Assembly: GCA_030682375.1 (NCBI GenBank)
Contig: JAUXOL010000021.1
Span: forward strand, 124,001 to 188,000
Length of the DNA stretch: 64,000 nt
Direction of reading: 5' to 3'
Origin: Gallionella sp.
GTDB lineage: Bacteria > Pseudomonadota > Gammaproteobacteria > Burkholderiales > Gallionellaceae
The translations under genes and the position numbers were made by a program. The notes beneath the pieces were generated by a model. The model saw only the letters and a list, made by a program, of their open reading frames with translations, did not search any database and was not told where the DNA came from. Shown here in pieces: positions 26,156 through 35,607 of the stretch (its first letter is position 1; each line of letters opens with the position of its first letter).

Positions 26156-26584
26156 CTAATACCGTGACACGCGATCGTTTTCGATACGAACCCGATCTCC
26201 GATATGCAAGCCATCGATATCTGGCTGCGTCACGGTCTGATGACCGCCGTTTTCGAGCCGCACCCTTATGCGATATGCATCCTGTTGTTGACGACTTTTT
26301 TCGATCTGGTGTCCAGCCACTGCGCCGCCCACGACGCCCGCCACGGTCGCTACATCCTTGCCGGTGCCGCCGCCGACCTGGCTTCCGACCACGCCCCCCA
26401 CGACTCCCCCGATGATGGCGCCTGCGCCTATCCCGCCGCTGCCGCCCCGAGTCGACTCGATGCCATCAACCACGCCATAGACACGAGACGGTGAAGTCTG
26501 GGATTGAGAGCCGGTATTCGCGCAGCCGCTCATCAGCGTTGCCGCGACCAGCAGGATTGCGCCGACTATTCTGTTTGTTTTCAT
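26156..26584 (-). CDS. Glycine-zipper (SlyB-like) outer-membrane lipoprotein
   Basis: 142-residue lipoprotein. The lipobox LMSGC places the lipidated Cys at residue 21. A glycine-zipper segment (GGIGAGAIIGGVVGGVVGSQ and GVVGGAVAGHQIEKS) gives the Rick_17kDa/SlyB pattern, and a C-terminal strand domain (YRIRVRLENGGHQTV ... GDRVRIENDRVSRY) follows. It probably supports outer-membrane integrity. It lies 82 bp upstream of the OmpA-family gene on the same strand, so the two may be coexpressed envelope genes. Confidence 0.9.
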   Translation of the reverse strand: MKTNRIVGAILLVAATLMSGCANTGSQSQTSPSRVYGVVDGIESTRGGSGGIGAGAIIGGVVGGVVGSQVGGGTGKDVATVAGVVGGAVAGHQIEKSRQQQDAYRIRVRLENGGHQTVTQPDIDGLHIGDRVRIENDRVSRY

Positions 26585-26788
26585 TGCAGTCTCCTTATTC
26601 CGAGATCGCAGTCTGAACGACTACCGGTGGCGCTTCCGTGCTGTAGCGTACTTAGCGAGCAGGACTGCCGTACCGCCCCATATGCGCTGTTGCGCACAGA
26701 TAGCATCTCGCCCGGTCGTGCAAGCTCATCCCGATTCCATCCGGCCTTGCGATTTTTACGCGGACCGCCGGAAGGTCTGGAGACCGAC

Positions 26789-27241
26789 ATGATTTCGATG
26801 GTGAGACGTTTGATACTGCTGTCGCTATTGCTCGGCAACACGGCCTATTCGGCACCCGGTCATTTCACTGCAGAGATTGGCTCTGCGCTGATGTGCAGGG
26901 ATAGCGTCAGCGCGATTTACTTCAACGAGTACATGCAGAGATTCTTTGGCTCGCCTGCTTTCAATGCCGGGGGGGCCAACTGGTGGAGGGTGAACGAGAG
27001 CCTTTTCAACTCATCGGCTGAATATATCTTTGTCGGCATCAGTCAGGATTTTATCGGTGCCACATTCAAAAACAGCCCTGCAGAGCTGATCGTCAATATC
27101 AGAGAGGCGACGGGAATCGAATTCAAGCAGACCGGCGCGGAAAAATGGATAAGTTCATCGTATAGCGTGCTGATCCGCTATCGCGACAGGAATACACCCA
27201 GCAAGTTATTTTGCGTGGGATCGCCACACACGCCATTTTGA
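26789..27241 (+). CDS. Hypothetical secreted protein
   Basis: 150-residue protein with a signal peptide (MVRRLILLSLLLGNTAYS-A). The mature part is a small globular domain with two Cys (SALMCRDS and LFCVGSP) that could form a disulfide in the periplasm. No family was recognised. The start at 26789 follows a TCTGGAG sequence; the open frame extends to 26504 but the extra part is not protein-like. It is divergent from the lipoprotein gene and sits upstream of the RlmN-like gene. Confidence 0.7.
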   Translation: MISMVRRLILLSLLLGNTAYSAPGHFTAEIGSALMCRDSVSAIYFNEYMQRFFGSPAFNAGGANWWRVNESLFNSSAEYIFVGISQDFIGATFKNSPAELIVNIREATGIEFKQTGAEKWISSSYSVLIRYRDRNTPSKLFCVGSPHTPF

Positions 27242-27310
27242 TCGAGTCTGCCCGGTCGCAGCATGGGGTAGAATCCACGGCGTTTTTCCTCGAATATTTT
27301 CAAACCTGCC

Positions 27311-28363
27311 GTGATTCCCGCCGCCCCCTCTCCGATGCGCATCTCCCATCTCCGCGAACGTCTGCGCGACCTCGGCGCCAAGCCTTGCCACGAAGACCGA
27401 TTGCTGCGCGGCTGGAGCCAGGTTAGTTCGTACGACCGCAAGGGCAGCCCCGCAGCGACCTTTTTTCCGGCGGCATTGCGCCGCGAGCTGCCCGCGATCG
27501 AGGCAGAACTGGAGGGGCTGACGCGGCTGAAGAGCGAGCATCCTGCCGGCGATGGCGTAGCGCGCTTGCTTGTGGAGTTGCACGACGGCCAGATGGCGGA
27601 GAGCGTGCTGCTGCCGCGCGGCGGGCTGTGCGTGTCGACCCAGGTGGGTTGCGCAGTGGGCTGCGTGTTTTGCATGAGCGGACGCGCAGGACTCTTGCGC
27701 CAGCTAGGCAGCGCCGAGATCGTCGCACAGGTGGTGCTCGCGCGCCGTCGCCGCGCGGTGAGCAAGGTGGTGTTCATGGGCATGGGCGAACCGGCCCACA
27801 ATCTCGACAACGTGCTGGAAGCGATCGAGGTGCTGGGCATGCAGGGAAATATCGGGCACAAGAATCTCGTGCTATCGACGGTGGGGGATTTAAGGGTGTT
27901 CGAACGCCTGCCGCAGGAGACAGTGAAGCCTGCGCTCGCCCTGTCGCTACACACCACCGACGATGCGCTGCGCGCGAAGCTGCTGCCGCATGCGCCGCAG
28001 ATACCCGTCGAGGAACTGGTCGAGCGCGCCGAGGCCTATGCGCGCGCCACCGGCTATCCGGTGCAGTACCAATGGACGCTGATCGAGGGCGTGAACGACA
28101 ACGACGCAGAACTGGAGCGCATCGTGGAATTGCTCACCGGTAAATACGCGATCATGAACTTCATCCCCTTCAACGAAGTGGACGGTCTCGACTATCGCCG
28201 CCCTTCGGCCGAACGCATGGCGCACATTGTCGGCAAGCTCAAGCAGCGTGGCCTCGTCACCCAGTTGCGCGACTCGGCGGGACAGGAGGTCGAAGGGGCT
28301 TGCGGGCAGCTGCGCGCACGAGCAGCCAAAACAAACTCAGACAAGGCAAAAACATTGGAGTAG
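27311..28363 (+). CDS. RlmN-like radical SAM RNA methyltransferase (parent B of the chimeric pseudogene)
   Basis: 350-residue radical SAM protein of the RlmN/Cfr family. The cluster motif is C114-x3-C118-x2-C121 (GCAVGCVFCMSG). The GMGEPAHNLDNV SAM-binding segment is present, and the second catalytic Cys near residue 332 (GACGQL) carries the methyl group in RlmN. The N-terminal domain is diverged from canonical RlmN (PMRISHLRERLRDLGAKPCHEDRLLRGW), so this may be the paralogue seen in some proteobacteria rather than the A2503 enzyme. The start is GTG at 27311 or ATG at 27335. Its first about 88 codons are duplicated in the pseudogene at 24720. Confidence 0.88.
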   Translation: MIPAAPSPMRISHLRERLRDLGAKPCHEDRLLRGWSQVSSYDRKGSPAATFFPAALRRELPAIEAELEGLTRLKSEHPAGDGVARLLVELHDGQMAESVLLPRGGLCVSTQVGCAVGCVFCMSGRAGLLRQLGSAEIVAQVVLARRRRAVSKVVFMGMGEPAHNLDNVLEAIEVLGMQGNIGHKNLVLSTVGDLRVFERLPQETVKPALALSLHTTDDALRAKLLPHAPQIPVEELVERAEAYARATGYPVQYQWTLIEGVNDNDAELERIVELLTGKYAIMNFIPFNEVDGLDYRRPSAERMAHIVGKLKQRGLVTQLRDSAGQEVEGACGQLRARAAKTNSDKAKTLE

Positions 28364-28408
28364 CATGAAATTGCAGTTCATCCTTTAATCACCATAAGGA
28401 GTTCGATC

Positions 28409-28558
28409 ATGCCCAAGTCGTCACATCACGCCGGTAGAGACAGAGATATGAAAAAGGAAGCTCTGATGACACCGAAGGAAAAAAAGATGGCCAAACGTGC
28501 GAAGAAACATATGCACGATGTCCTGCCGCTGATTACTCCCGATACCACGCATCACTGA
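28409..28558 (+). CDS. Small basic protein
   Basis: 49-residue protein starting at an ATG preceded by TAAGGAG with good spacing. It is Lys/His-rich (KKEALMTPKEKKMAKRAKKHMHD) and ends PDTTHH. The strong ribosome site and a terminator 70 bp later support it being real. It may bind nucleic acid or metal; the function is unknown. Confidence 0.6.
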   Translation: MPKSSHHAGRDRDMKKEALMTPKEKKMAKRAKKHMHDVLPLITPDTTHH

Positions 28559-28630
28559 ACGCCGATATCGGCGCAAAGAGCGATTGAAGACAACCTCTCG
28601 GTTCTCGTCACACGGAAACGGCAGATAAAA

Positions 28631-28653
28631 AAAGCCCGGCGATGCCGGGCTTT
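28631..28653. terminator. Bidirectional intrinsic terminator, family member 4
   Basis: AAAGCCCGGC-GAT-GCCGGGCTTT preceded by more A residues and followed by CTCATTT, between the convergent small protein and DnaJ-related genes. Confidence 0.85.
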
Positions 28654-28708
28654 CTCATTTCCATTCTCAAACAACAACGGGAAGCACGCCGACGGTACGA
28701 GCGCGGCT

Positions 28709-29290
28709 TCAGCGATACAGCCCCCGCAGGATACCCATCGCCCGCTCCAGTCGCTGAAACTCGGCGGGCTCGCCTCCCCGGTCGGGGTGATGGCGCATCG
28801 CAAGTCGGCGGTATTGGCGCTCGATCTCCGGATAGCCCGCCGGGGCAGACAGCTCCATCACGGCCAGCGCTTCGTCGCGCCGTTCCTCGCCCGCGTAGCG
28901 TTTCCAGAAATCGTCCAGCATCTGCAGCACGTCATCCTCCCCGGTGGCCCCCAGATTGTTCAGGTCAAGGTAATAACCGGCGAGCGTATCGACCGGTGCG
29001 GGATGGTCGGAGCGGATGGCGCGGCCGGGGACGATGCATATGCCCAGGCAATGGATATCCATGTCCCCCGCCCCGCTCGCGCGCAAGGTGTCGCGCAGCC
29101 GATAGAGGCAATGAAACAGCAGAAAATGACGCTGGAACAGCCCGAGAGGACTGCTGGCATGGCACTCTTCGAACAGGGCGACCTTGCGCCCGGCAAGCTC
29201 CCGCAGCAGCTCGTATTCGGTCACACCTGCGGGGCGGGCATCAAGGATCTCGCGAAGGATGGGCTGGATTTCTTCGATGGCGACGGTCAT
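28709..29290 (-). CDS. DnaJ-related protein with C-terminal J domain
   Basis: 193-residue protein. An N-terminal DNAJ_related domain (about residues 5-125, with RPAGVTEYELLRELAG and LFQRHFLLFHCLYRLRD) is followed by a short C-terminal J domain (about 150-193) with the HPD motif at 168-170 (RRLAMRHHPDRGG) that stimulates Hsp70 ATPase. It is a DnaK co-chaperone candidate; the client is unknown. The start MTVAIEE at 29290 gives the family N-terminus; the reading from 29380 adds a non-conserved leader. Confidence 0.88.
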   Translation of the reverse strand: MTVAIEEIQPILREILDARPAGVTEYELLRELAGRKVALFEECHASSPLGLFQRHFLLFHCLYRLRDTLRASGAGDMDIHCLGICIVPGRAIRSDHPAPVDTLAGYYLDLNNLGATGEDDVLQMLDDFWKRYAGEERRDEALAVMELSAPAGYPEIERQYRRLAMRHHPDRGGEPAEFQRLERAMGILRGLYR

Positions 29291-29416
29291 GCGCGAATCC
29301 CGATTGAGCGAGTCCGATTCTGGCATGGCCCATGCGCGGCCTGCAACCCGAATAGCCAAATCGGCCCGGCTCCGGTACATTGCGTCGCACCTGTCGATTC
29401 ATTCCCGGAGCATCGC

Positions 29417-29713
29417 ATGCTGGTAACTTTCACCACCAAGGCCTACGCCGACATCACCATGTTCGGCGATGTCGCAGTCACCCTGCTGAAAATGGCCGGA
29501 CACAGCGGAACCGTCCCCGGCGCGATCCGGGAGGAGGATGTCCCCGCCGCGCTGATGCGGCTGCGCACGGCCATCGAGACACAGCAACCCGCCGCGCCAG
29601 CCGGAGACAAGGACGGGAGCGAAGCCCCCGTCAGCCTGAGGAACAGGGCGCTGCCGCTGATCGAGCTGTTCGCCGCCGCGGCAAAGGAACAGACTTACAT
29701 ATCGTGGAAGTAG
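29417..29713 (+). CDS. DUF1840 domain protein
   Basis: 98-residue DUF1840 protein, common in Betaproteobacteria. The signature is the N-terminal MLVTFTTKAYADITMFGDVAVTLLKMAGHSG and the C-terminal LPLIELFAAAAKEQTYISWK. It is soluble and of unknown function. The start at 29417 follows GGAG. It converges with clpB across the terminator at 29736. Confidence 0.92.
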   Translation: MLVTFTTKAYADITMFGDVAVTLLKMAGHSGTVPGAIREEDVPAALMRLRTAIETQQPAAPAGDKDGSEAPVSLRNRALPLIELFAAAAKEQTYISWK

Positions 29714-29735
29714 CGCCTCCGGCGCAGCCATGAAA

Positions 29736-29758
29736 AAGGCCCGGCGATGCCGGGCCTT
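29736..29758. terminator. Bidirectional intrinsic terminator, family member 5
   Basis: AAGGCCCGGC-GAT-GCCGGGCCTT preceded by AAAAA, shared by the convergent DUF1840 and clpB genes. Confidence 0.82.
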
Positions 29759-29769
29759 GTATCTGCTTA

Positions 29770-32355
<2,586 letters not shown>

Positions 32356-32381
32356 GGCTTCTCCTTTTAGAATTTAAGTTC

Positions 32382-32490
32382 CCGTTCGTCCCGAGTGCCG
32401 CGCAACGCGCGGCGTATCGAGGGAAGCCCGTCGCGTACCGCTCCGGATGGTTCGATACGGCCTGCGGCCTACTCACCACGAACGGGTTGA
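32382..32490. repeat. Composite palindromic repeat in the clpB leader
   Basis: About 109 bp made of two inverted half-units: CCGTTCGTCCCGAGTG...GTATCGAGGGA, then GGATGGTTCGATACGG...CACCACGAACGG. The second half-unit is identical over about 40 bases to the element at 49900-50002, which lies in the opposite orientation. It sits between the sigma-32 promoter and the clpB start, so it should be in the mRNA leader. Confidence 0.8.
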
Positions 32491-32503
32491 GTCTGAACCC
32501 AAG

Positions 32504-32529
32504 ATGGGGAGGCTCGCGGAAATTTCAAC
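32504..32529 (-). promoter_or_regulatory. Sigma-32 heat-shock promoter of clpB
   Basis: Minus strand GTTGAA, 14 bases, then CCCCAT(CT), against the RpoH consensus CTTGAA-N13-15-CCCCATNT. The match and spacing are strong and the gene is a classic member of the heat-shock regulon. Transcription would start near 32495. Confidence 0.8.
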
Positions 32530-32577
32530 CCCGTGCCTTCATCCTCTATACTGCGCCCATCTGAACAGGAATGCATC

Positions 32578-33417
32578 ATGCCCTACCCCAACCTAGCCTT
32601 ATATATCCACGCCAGCGTCCGCGCCGCCCTGGACGAAGACATGCGCGACGGCGATCTGACCGCGCAACTGATCCCCGCCGATGCAGTCTCCACCGCGACC
32701 GTCATCACCCGCCAGCAGGCGGTGCTGTGCGGCTCGCCCTGGCTGGAGGAATGCTTCCGCGCGCTAGCTCCGGATTGCGACATCCGCTGGGCGGCGCAGG
32801 AAGGCGAACTCGTGCAGCCCAACCAGTTGCTCTGCACGATCAAGGGCAATTCCCGCGCGCTGCTCTCCGCCGAACGCTGCGCGCTGAACTTTCTGCAGAC
32901 GCTGTCCGCGACCGCGACCGCCACGCGCCGCTATGTGGATGTCGTGGCAGGCACGAAAGCGAAGATACTGGACACGCGCAAGACGCTGCCCGGCCTGCGC
33001 CTCGCACAGAAATACGCGGTGACGGTCGGCGGCGGCGTGAACCAGCGTGTCGGGCTTTACGACGGGATTCTTATAAAAGAAAACCACATCGCCGCCGCGG
33101 GCGGCATACGCGCTGTGCTGGAACAGGCGTTCCACCTCGCCCCGTCGGGTGTGACGATACAGATCGAGGTGGAGAGCCTGGACGAACTGCGCGAGGCGCT
33201 GGACGCGGGGGCGAAGCTGATCCTGCTCGACAACTTCACGCTAGCCATGATGCGCGAGGCGGTCGCGCTGACCGCGGGCCGCGCGGAGCTGGAGGCCTCC
33301 GGCGGCGTCAATCTGGACACCGTGCGCGGCATCGCCGAGACCGGCGTTGATCGCATCTCGATAGGCAGCCTGACCAAGGATATACAGGCGGTGGATCTGT
33401 CGATGCGGTTCGGCTAA
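32578..33417 (+). CDS. nadC: Nicotinate-nucleotide pyrophosphorylase (carboxylating)
   Basis: 279-residue quinolinate phosphoribosyltransferase, which turns quinolinate and PRPP into nicotinate mononucleotide in de novo NAD synthesis. Family motifs: [32 protein letters not shown], the substrate-binding [21 protein letters not shown], then LLDNF and the C-terminal ASGGVNL ... [10 protein letters not shown]. Length is normal. The start at 32578 gives the family N-terminus. It is divergent from clpB and stands alone; nadA and nadB are not in the window. Confidence 0.97.
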   Translation: MPYPNLALYIHASVRAALDEDMRDGDLTAQLIPADAVSTATVITRQQAVLCGSPWLEECFRALAPDCDIRWAAQEGELVQPNQLLCTIKGNSRALLSAERCALNFLQTLSATATATRRYVDVVAGTKAKILDTRKTLPGLRLAQKYAVTVGGGVNQRVGLYDGILIKENHIAAAGGIRAVLEQAFHLAPSGVTIQIEVESLDELREALDAGAKLILLDNFTLAMMREAVALTAGRAELEASGGVNLDTVRGIAETGVDRISIGSLTKDIQAVDLSMRFG

Positions 33418-33424
33418 ACCTTCC

Positions 33425-33533
33425 GTAGGAGCGGGCCCTGCCCGCGACCATGCCATTCGCGGGCATAACCAATCACTTGCCAGCTTGCTGGCTTAGTGAG
33501 ACGGCTAGTAGTTTCACCAGGGCCCGCTCCTAC
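33425..33533. repeat. Long inverted-repeat element after nadC
   Basis: Perfect 16-bp terminal arms GTAGGAGCGGGCCCTG and CAGGGCCCGCTCCTAC enclose about 77 bp with internal GC-rich dyads (CCCGCGA/TCGCGGG). A REP/MITE-like intergenic element between nadC and the amidotransferase gene. Confidence 0.78.
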
Positions 33534-33565
33534 ATTAAGCAACACATCAAGGAGCATCCGGAACC

Positions 33566-34378
33566 ATGTGCCAGCTCTTGGGAATGAACTGCAACACCCC
33601 GACCGACATCTGCTTCTCGTTCACCGGCTTCCAGAAGCGCGGCGGCGAGACCGATGTGCATGCCGACGGCTGGGGCATCGCATTCTTCGAGGGCAAAGGG
33701 GTGCGGCTGTTCCTCGACCCGCAGCCCTCGGCGCAATCGCCCGTCGCCGAACTGGTGCGCCACTACCCGATCCGCTCGCTGAACGTCATCGCGCATATCC
33801 GCAAGGCCACGCAGGGCGTGGTGTCGCTGGAGAACACCCACCCGTTCCAGAGAGAACTCTGGGGCAGCTACTGGGTGTTCGCGCACAACGGCAACCTGCC
33901 GCAGTTCCAGCCGGAACTCGACGGCAGCTTCCTGCCGGTGGGCAACACCGACAGCGAGCGCATCTTCTGCTGGCTGTTGCAGAGCCTGCGCAGCCGCTTC
34001 GGCGACGCGCCGCCCGGTCGCGACGCAGTATTCGACGCGATCCACGAGCTCATCCTGCCGCTCGCCGGAATGGGCATCTTCAACTTCCTGCTGTCCAATG
34101 GCGACTGCCTGTACGCGCACTGCTCCACCGAGCTCAGCTACATCGTGCGCCGCGCGCCGTTCGCCCAGGCTCACCTGAAAGACGAGGACGTGATGGTGGA
34201 TTTCAGCGAGGTGACCACGCCGAACGACCGCGTCGCGGTGATCGCCACGCTGCCGCTGACCGACAACGAACCTTGGGTAACCATGCCGCCCGGCAGCCTT
34301 TGGCTGTTCCACGACGGCGAGGTCGTGACGCACCGGCTGACTGCGCCCAGCCCGATCAAATCTCTTTCGGGCAATTGA
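33566..34378 (+). CDS. Class II glutamine amidotransferase (YafJ-like)
   Basis: 270-residue N-terminal-nucleophile amidotransferase. The nucleophile is Cys2 after Met removal (MCQLLGMNCN), and family features follow: HADGWGIAFFEGKGVRLF, the oxyanion-hole region HIRKATQGVVSLENTHPFQRELWG and FAHNGNL. It lacks a synthase domain, so it belongs to the YafJ/EgtC-like single-domain group whose acceptor is often unknown. The start follows AAGGAG. It precedes trxC by 53 bp on the same strand. Confidence 0.93.
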   Translation: MCQLLGMNCNTPTDICFSFTGFQKRGGETDVHADGWGIAFFEGKGVRLFLDPQPSAQSPVAELVRHYPIRSLNVIAHIRKATQGVVSLENTHPFQRELWGSYWVFAHNGNLPQFQPELDGSFLPVGNTDSERIFCWLLQSLRSRFGDAPPGRDAVFDAIHELILPLAGMGIFNFLLSNGDCLYAHCSTELSYIVRRAPFAQAHLKDEDVMVDFSEVTTPNDRVAVIATLPLTDNEPWVTMPPGSLWLFHDGEVVTHRLTAPSPIKSLSGN

Positions 34379-34431
34379 ATTCGGTGGCCGCGTCCCCATC
34401 TGCGGTCTATCGTTAAATTGAGAGGAATGCC

Positions 34432-34866
34432 ATGACCGACTCCCTGCATATCGTCTGCTCGCATTGCGACGCGGTGAACCGCGTACCGGGCGAGAAGCTG
34501 AACGCCGCCCCCACCTGCGGCAAGTGCAAACAAGTACTGTTCTCAGCCCATCCGGTCGAGCTGAACAGCGGCAACTTCGACAAGCATATCAATCGCAACG
34601 ATATCCCGGTGCTGGTGGATTTCTGGGCGCCCTGGTGCGGGCCTTGCCGGATGATGGCCCCGGCGTTCGAACAGGCCGCGGCGAAACTGGAGCCGGGAGT
34701 GCGGGTCGCGAAACTGAACACCGAGGCCGAACAGATGCTGGGCGCGCGCTACAACATCCGCAGCATCCCCACGCTGGCTTTGTTCAAGGGAGGCCGCGAG
34801 ATCGCGCGCCAGGCGGGTGCGATGGATGCGGGGAATATCGTGCGCTGGGTCGGCAGCGTGATCTAA
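34432..34866 (+). CDS. trxC: Thioredoxin 2
   Basis: 144-residue zinc-thioredoxin. The N-terminal zinc ribbon has C9, C12, C29 and C32. The thioredoxin domain carries the active site WCGPC (C69/C72) in VDFWAPWCGPCRMM and the cis-Pro loop IRSIPTLALF. It is a cytosolic disulfide reductase typically induced by oxidative stress in proteobacteria. The start follows AGAGGAATGCC. It may be cotranscribed with the amidotransferase. The stop codon abuts the MITE-like element at 34866. Confidence 0.97.
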   Translation: MTDSLHIVCSHCDAVNRVPGEKLNAAPTCGKCKQVLFSAHPVELNSGNFDKHINRNDIPVLVDFWAPWCGPCRMMAPAFEQAAAKLEPGVRVAKLNTEAEQMLGARYNIRSIPTLALFKGGREIARQAGAMDAGNIVRWVGSVI

Positions 34867-35009
34867 GAAGCTGTCTTTAAAATTGCTGCGGAGGGCGTCT
34901 GCGGCGTTGCGCGGTGCTCGGAATCCTCATGTACTGAATGTACATTCCGGTTCCTGTGCTCCGTGCGCCTTGCATCCATCCCCCCTCGCGAATTTTCAAG
35001 ACAACTTCT
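34866..35009. mobile_element. MITE-like inverted-repeat element
   Basis: 144-bp non-coding element with 19-bp imperfect terminal inverted repeats: AGAAGCTGTCTTTAAAATT on the left and AATTTTCAAGACAACTTCT on the right (17 of 19 pairs). The centre contains TGTACTGAATGTACA-type dyads and CGGTTCCTGTGCTCCG. It fills the gap between trxC and the methyltransferase, and its right arm overlaps the methyltransferase stop codon. No transposase is encoded; it is probably non-autonomous. Confidence 0.7.
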
Positions 35010-35607
35010 AAAGCTTGCGAGCTATAAGATCGATCAGCGCCGACGTACCGCAATGACCTGAACCCTCGTTGAGCATGCTGTCATGCTCAACGAGGTGCAG
35101 TATCTCCATGTCGGAGAACGCCTCGCGCAACATCACTTCGGTGTAAAGGTTCTCGACCTGCGACGGGCCGCCGGTGCGATATTCGTGCTGGCGCGGCGTG
35201 TAACCCTGCAGCAGCAACAAGCCGCCCGGTTTCAGGCTACGCTTCAGCCCTTCGAACATCTGCGCCCGCAGTTCCGGCCCGACGAACTGGATGAAGATCG
35301 CGGCGACGACATCGTAACGGTTCTCGGGCCATTCCCAATTCAGCAAATCGGCCAGCTCGAAAGTCAGCGTCGCGCCGCGCTCTGCAGCCAAACGTTTCGC
35401 CTTCTCCAACGCCACCGGCGAGCTGTCCACCGACAGCACGTCCAGCCCCTGCTCCGCCAGCCATACGCCGTTGCGGCCTTCGCCGTCGGCGACCGCGAGA
35501 CAGCTCATGCCGGGCTTCAGCAGATGCCGCTGCGAAACCAGGAAGGCATTCGGCTCGGTGCCGAAGTGGTAGTGCTCGCCCGCGTAACGTTCGTTCCAGA
35601 TACTCAT
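35008..35607 (-). CDS. Class I SAM-dependent methyltransferase (TehB-like)
   Basis: 199-residue Rossmann-fold methyltransferase: the SAM-binding loop is CLAVADGEGRNGVWLAEQG, the acidic strand end is LSVDSSPVALEKA, and the motif IV region is YDVVAAIFIQF. It resembles TehB-type enzymes, some of which methylate metalloid or small thiol compounds. The ATG overlaps the TGA of the RND permease, so it is the third gene of the pump operon. A detoxification role with the pump is plausible but unproven. Confidence 0.87.
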   Translation of the reverse strand: MSIWNERYAGEHYHFGTEPNAFLVSQRHLLKPGMSCLAVADGEGRNGVWLAEQGLDVLSVDSSPVALEKAKRLAAERGATLTFELADLLNWEWPENRYDVVAAIFIQFVGPELRAQMFEGLKRSLKPGGLLLLQGYTPRQHEYRTGGPSQVENLYTEVMLREAFSDMEILHLVEHDSMLNEGSGHCGTSALIDLIARKL

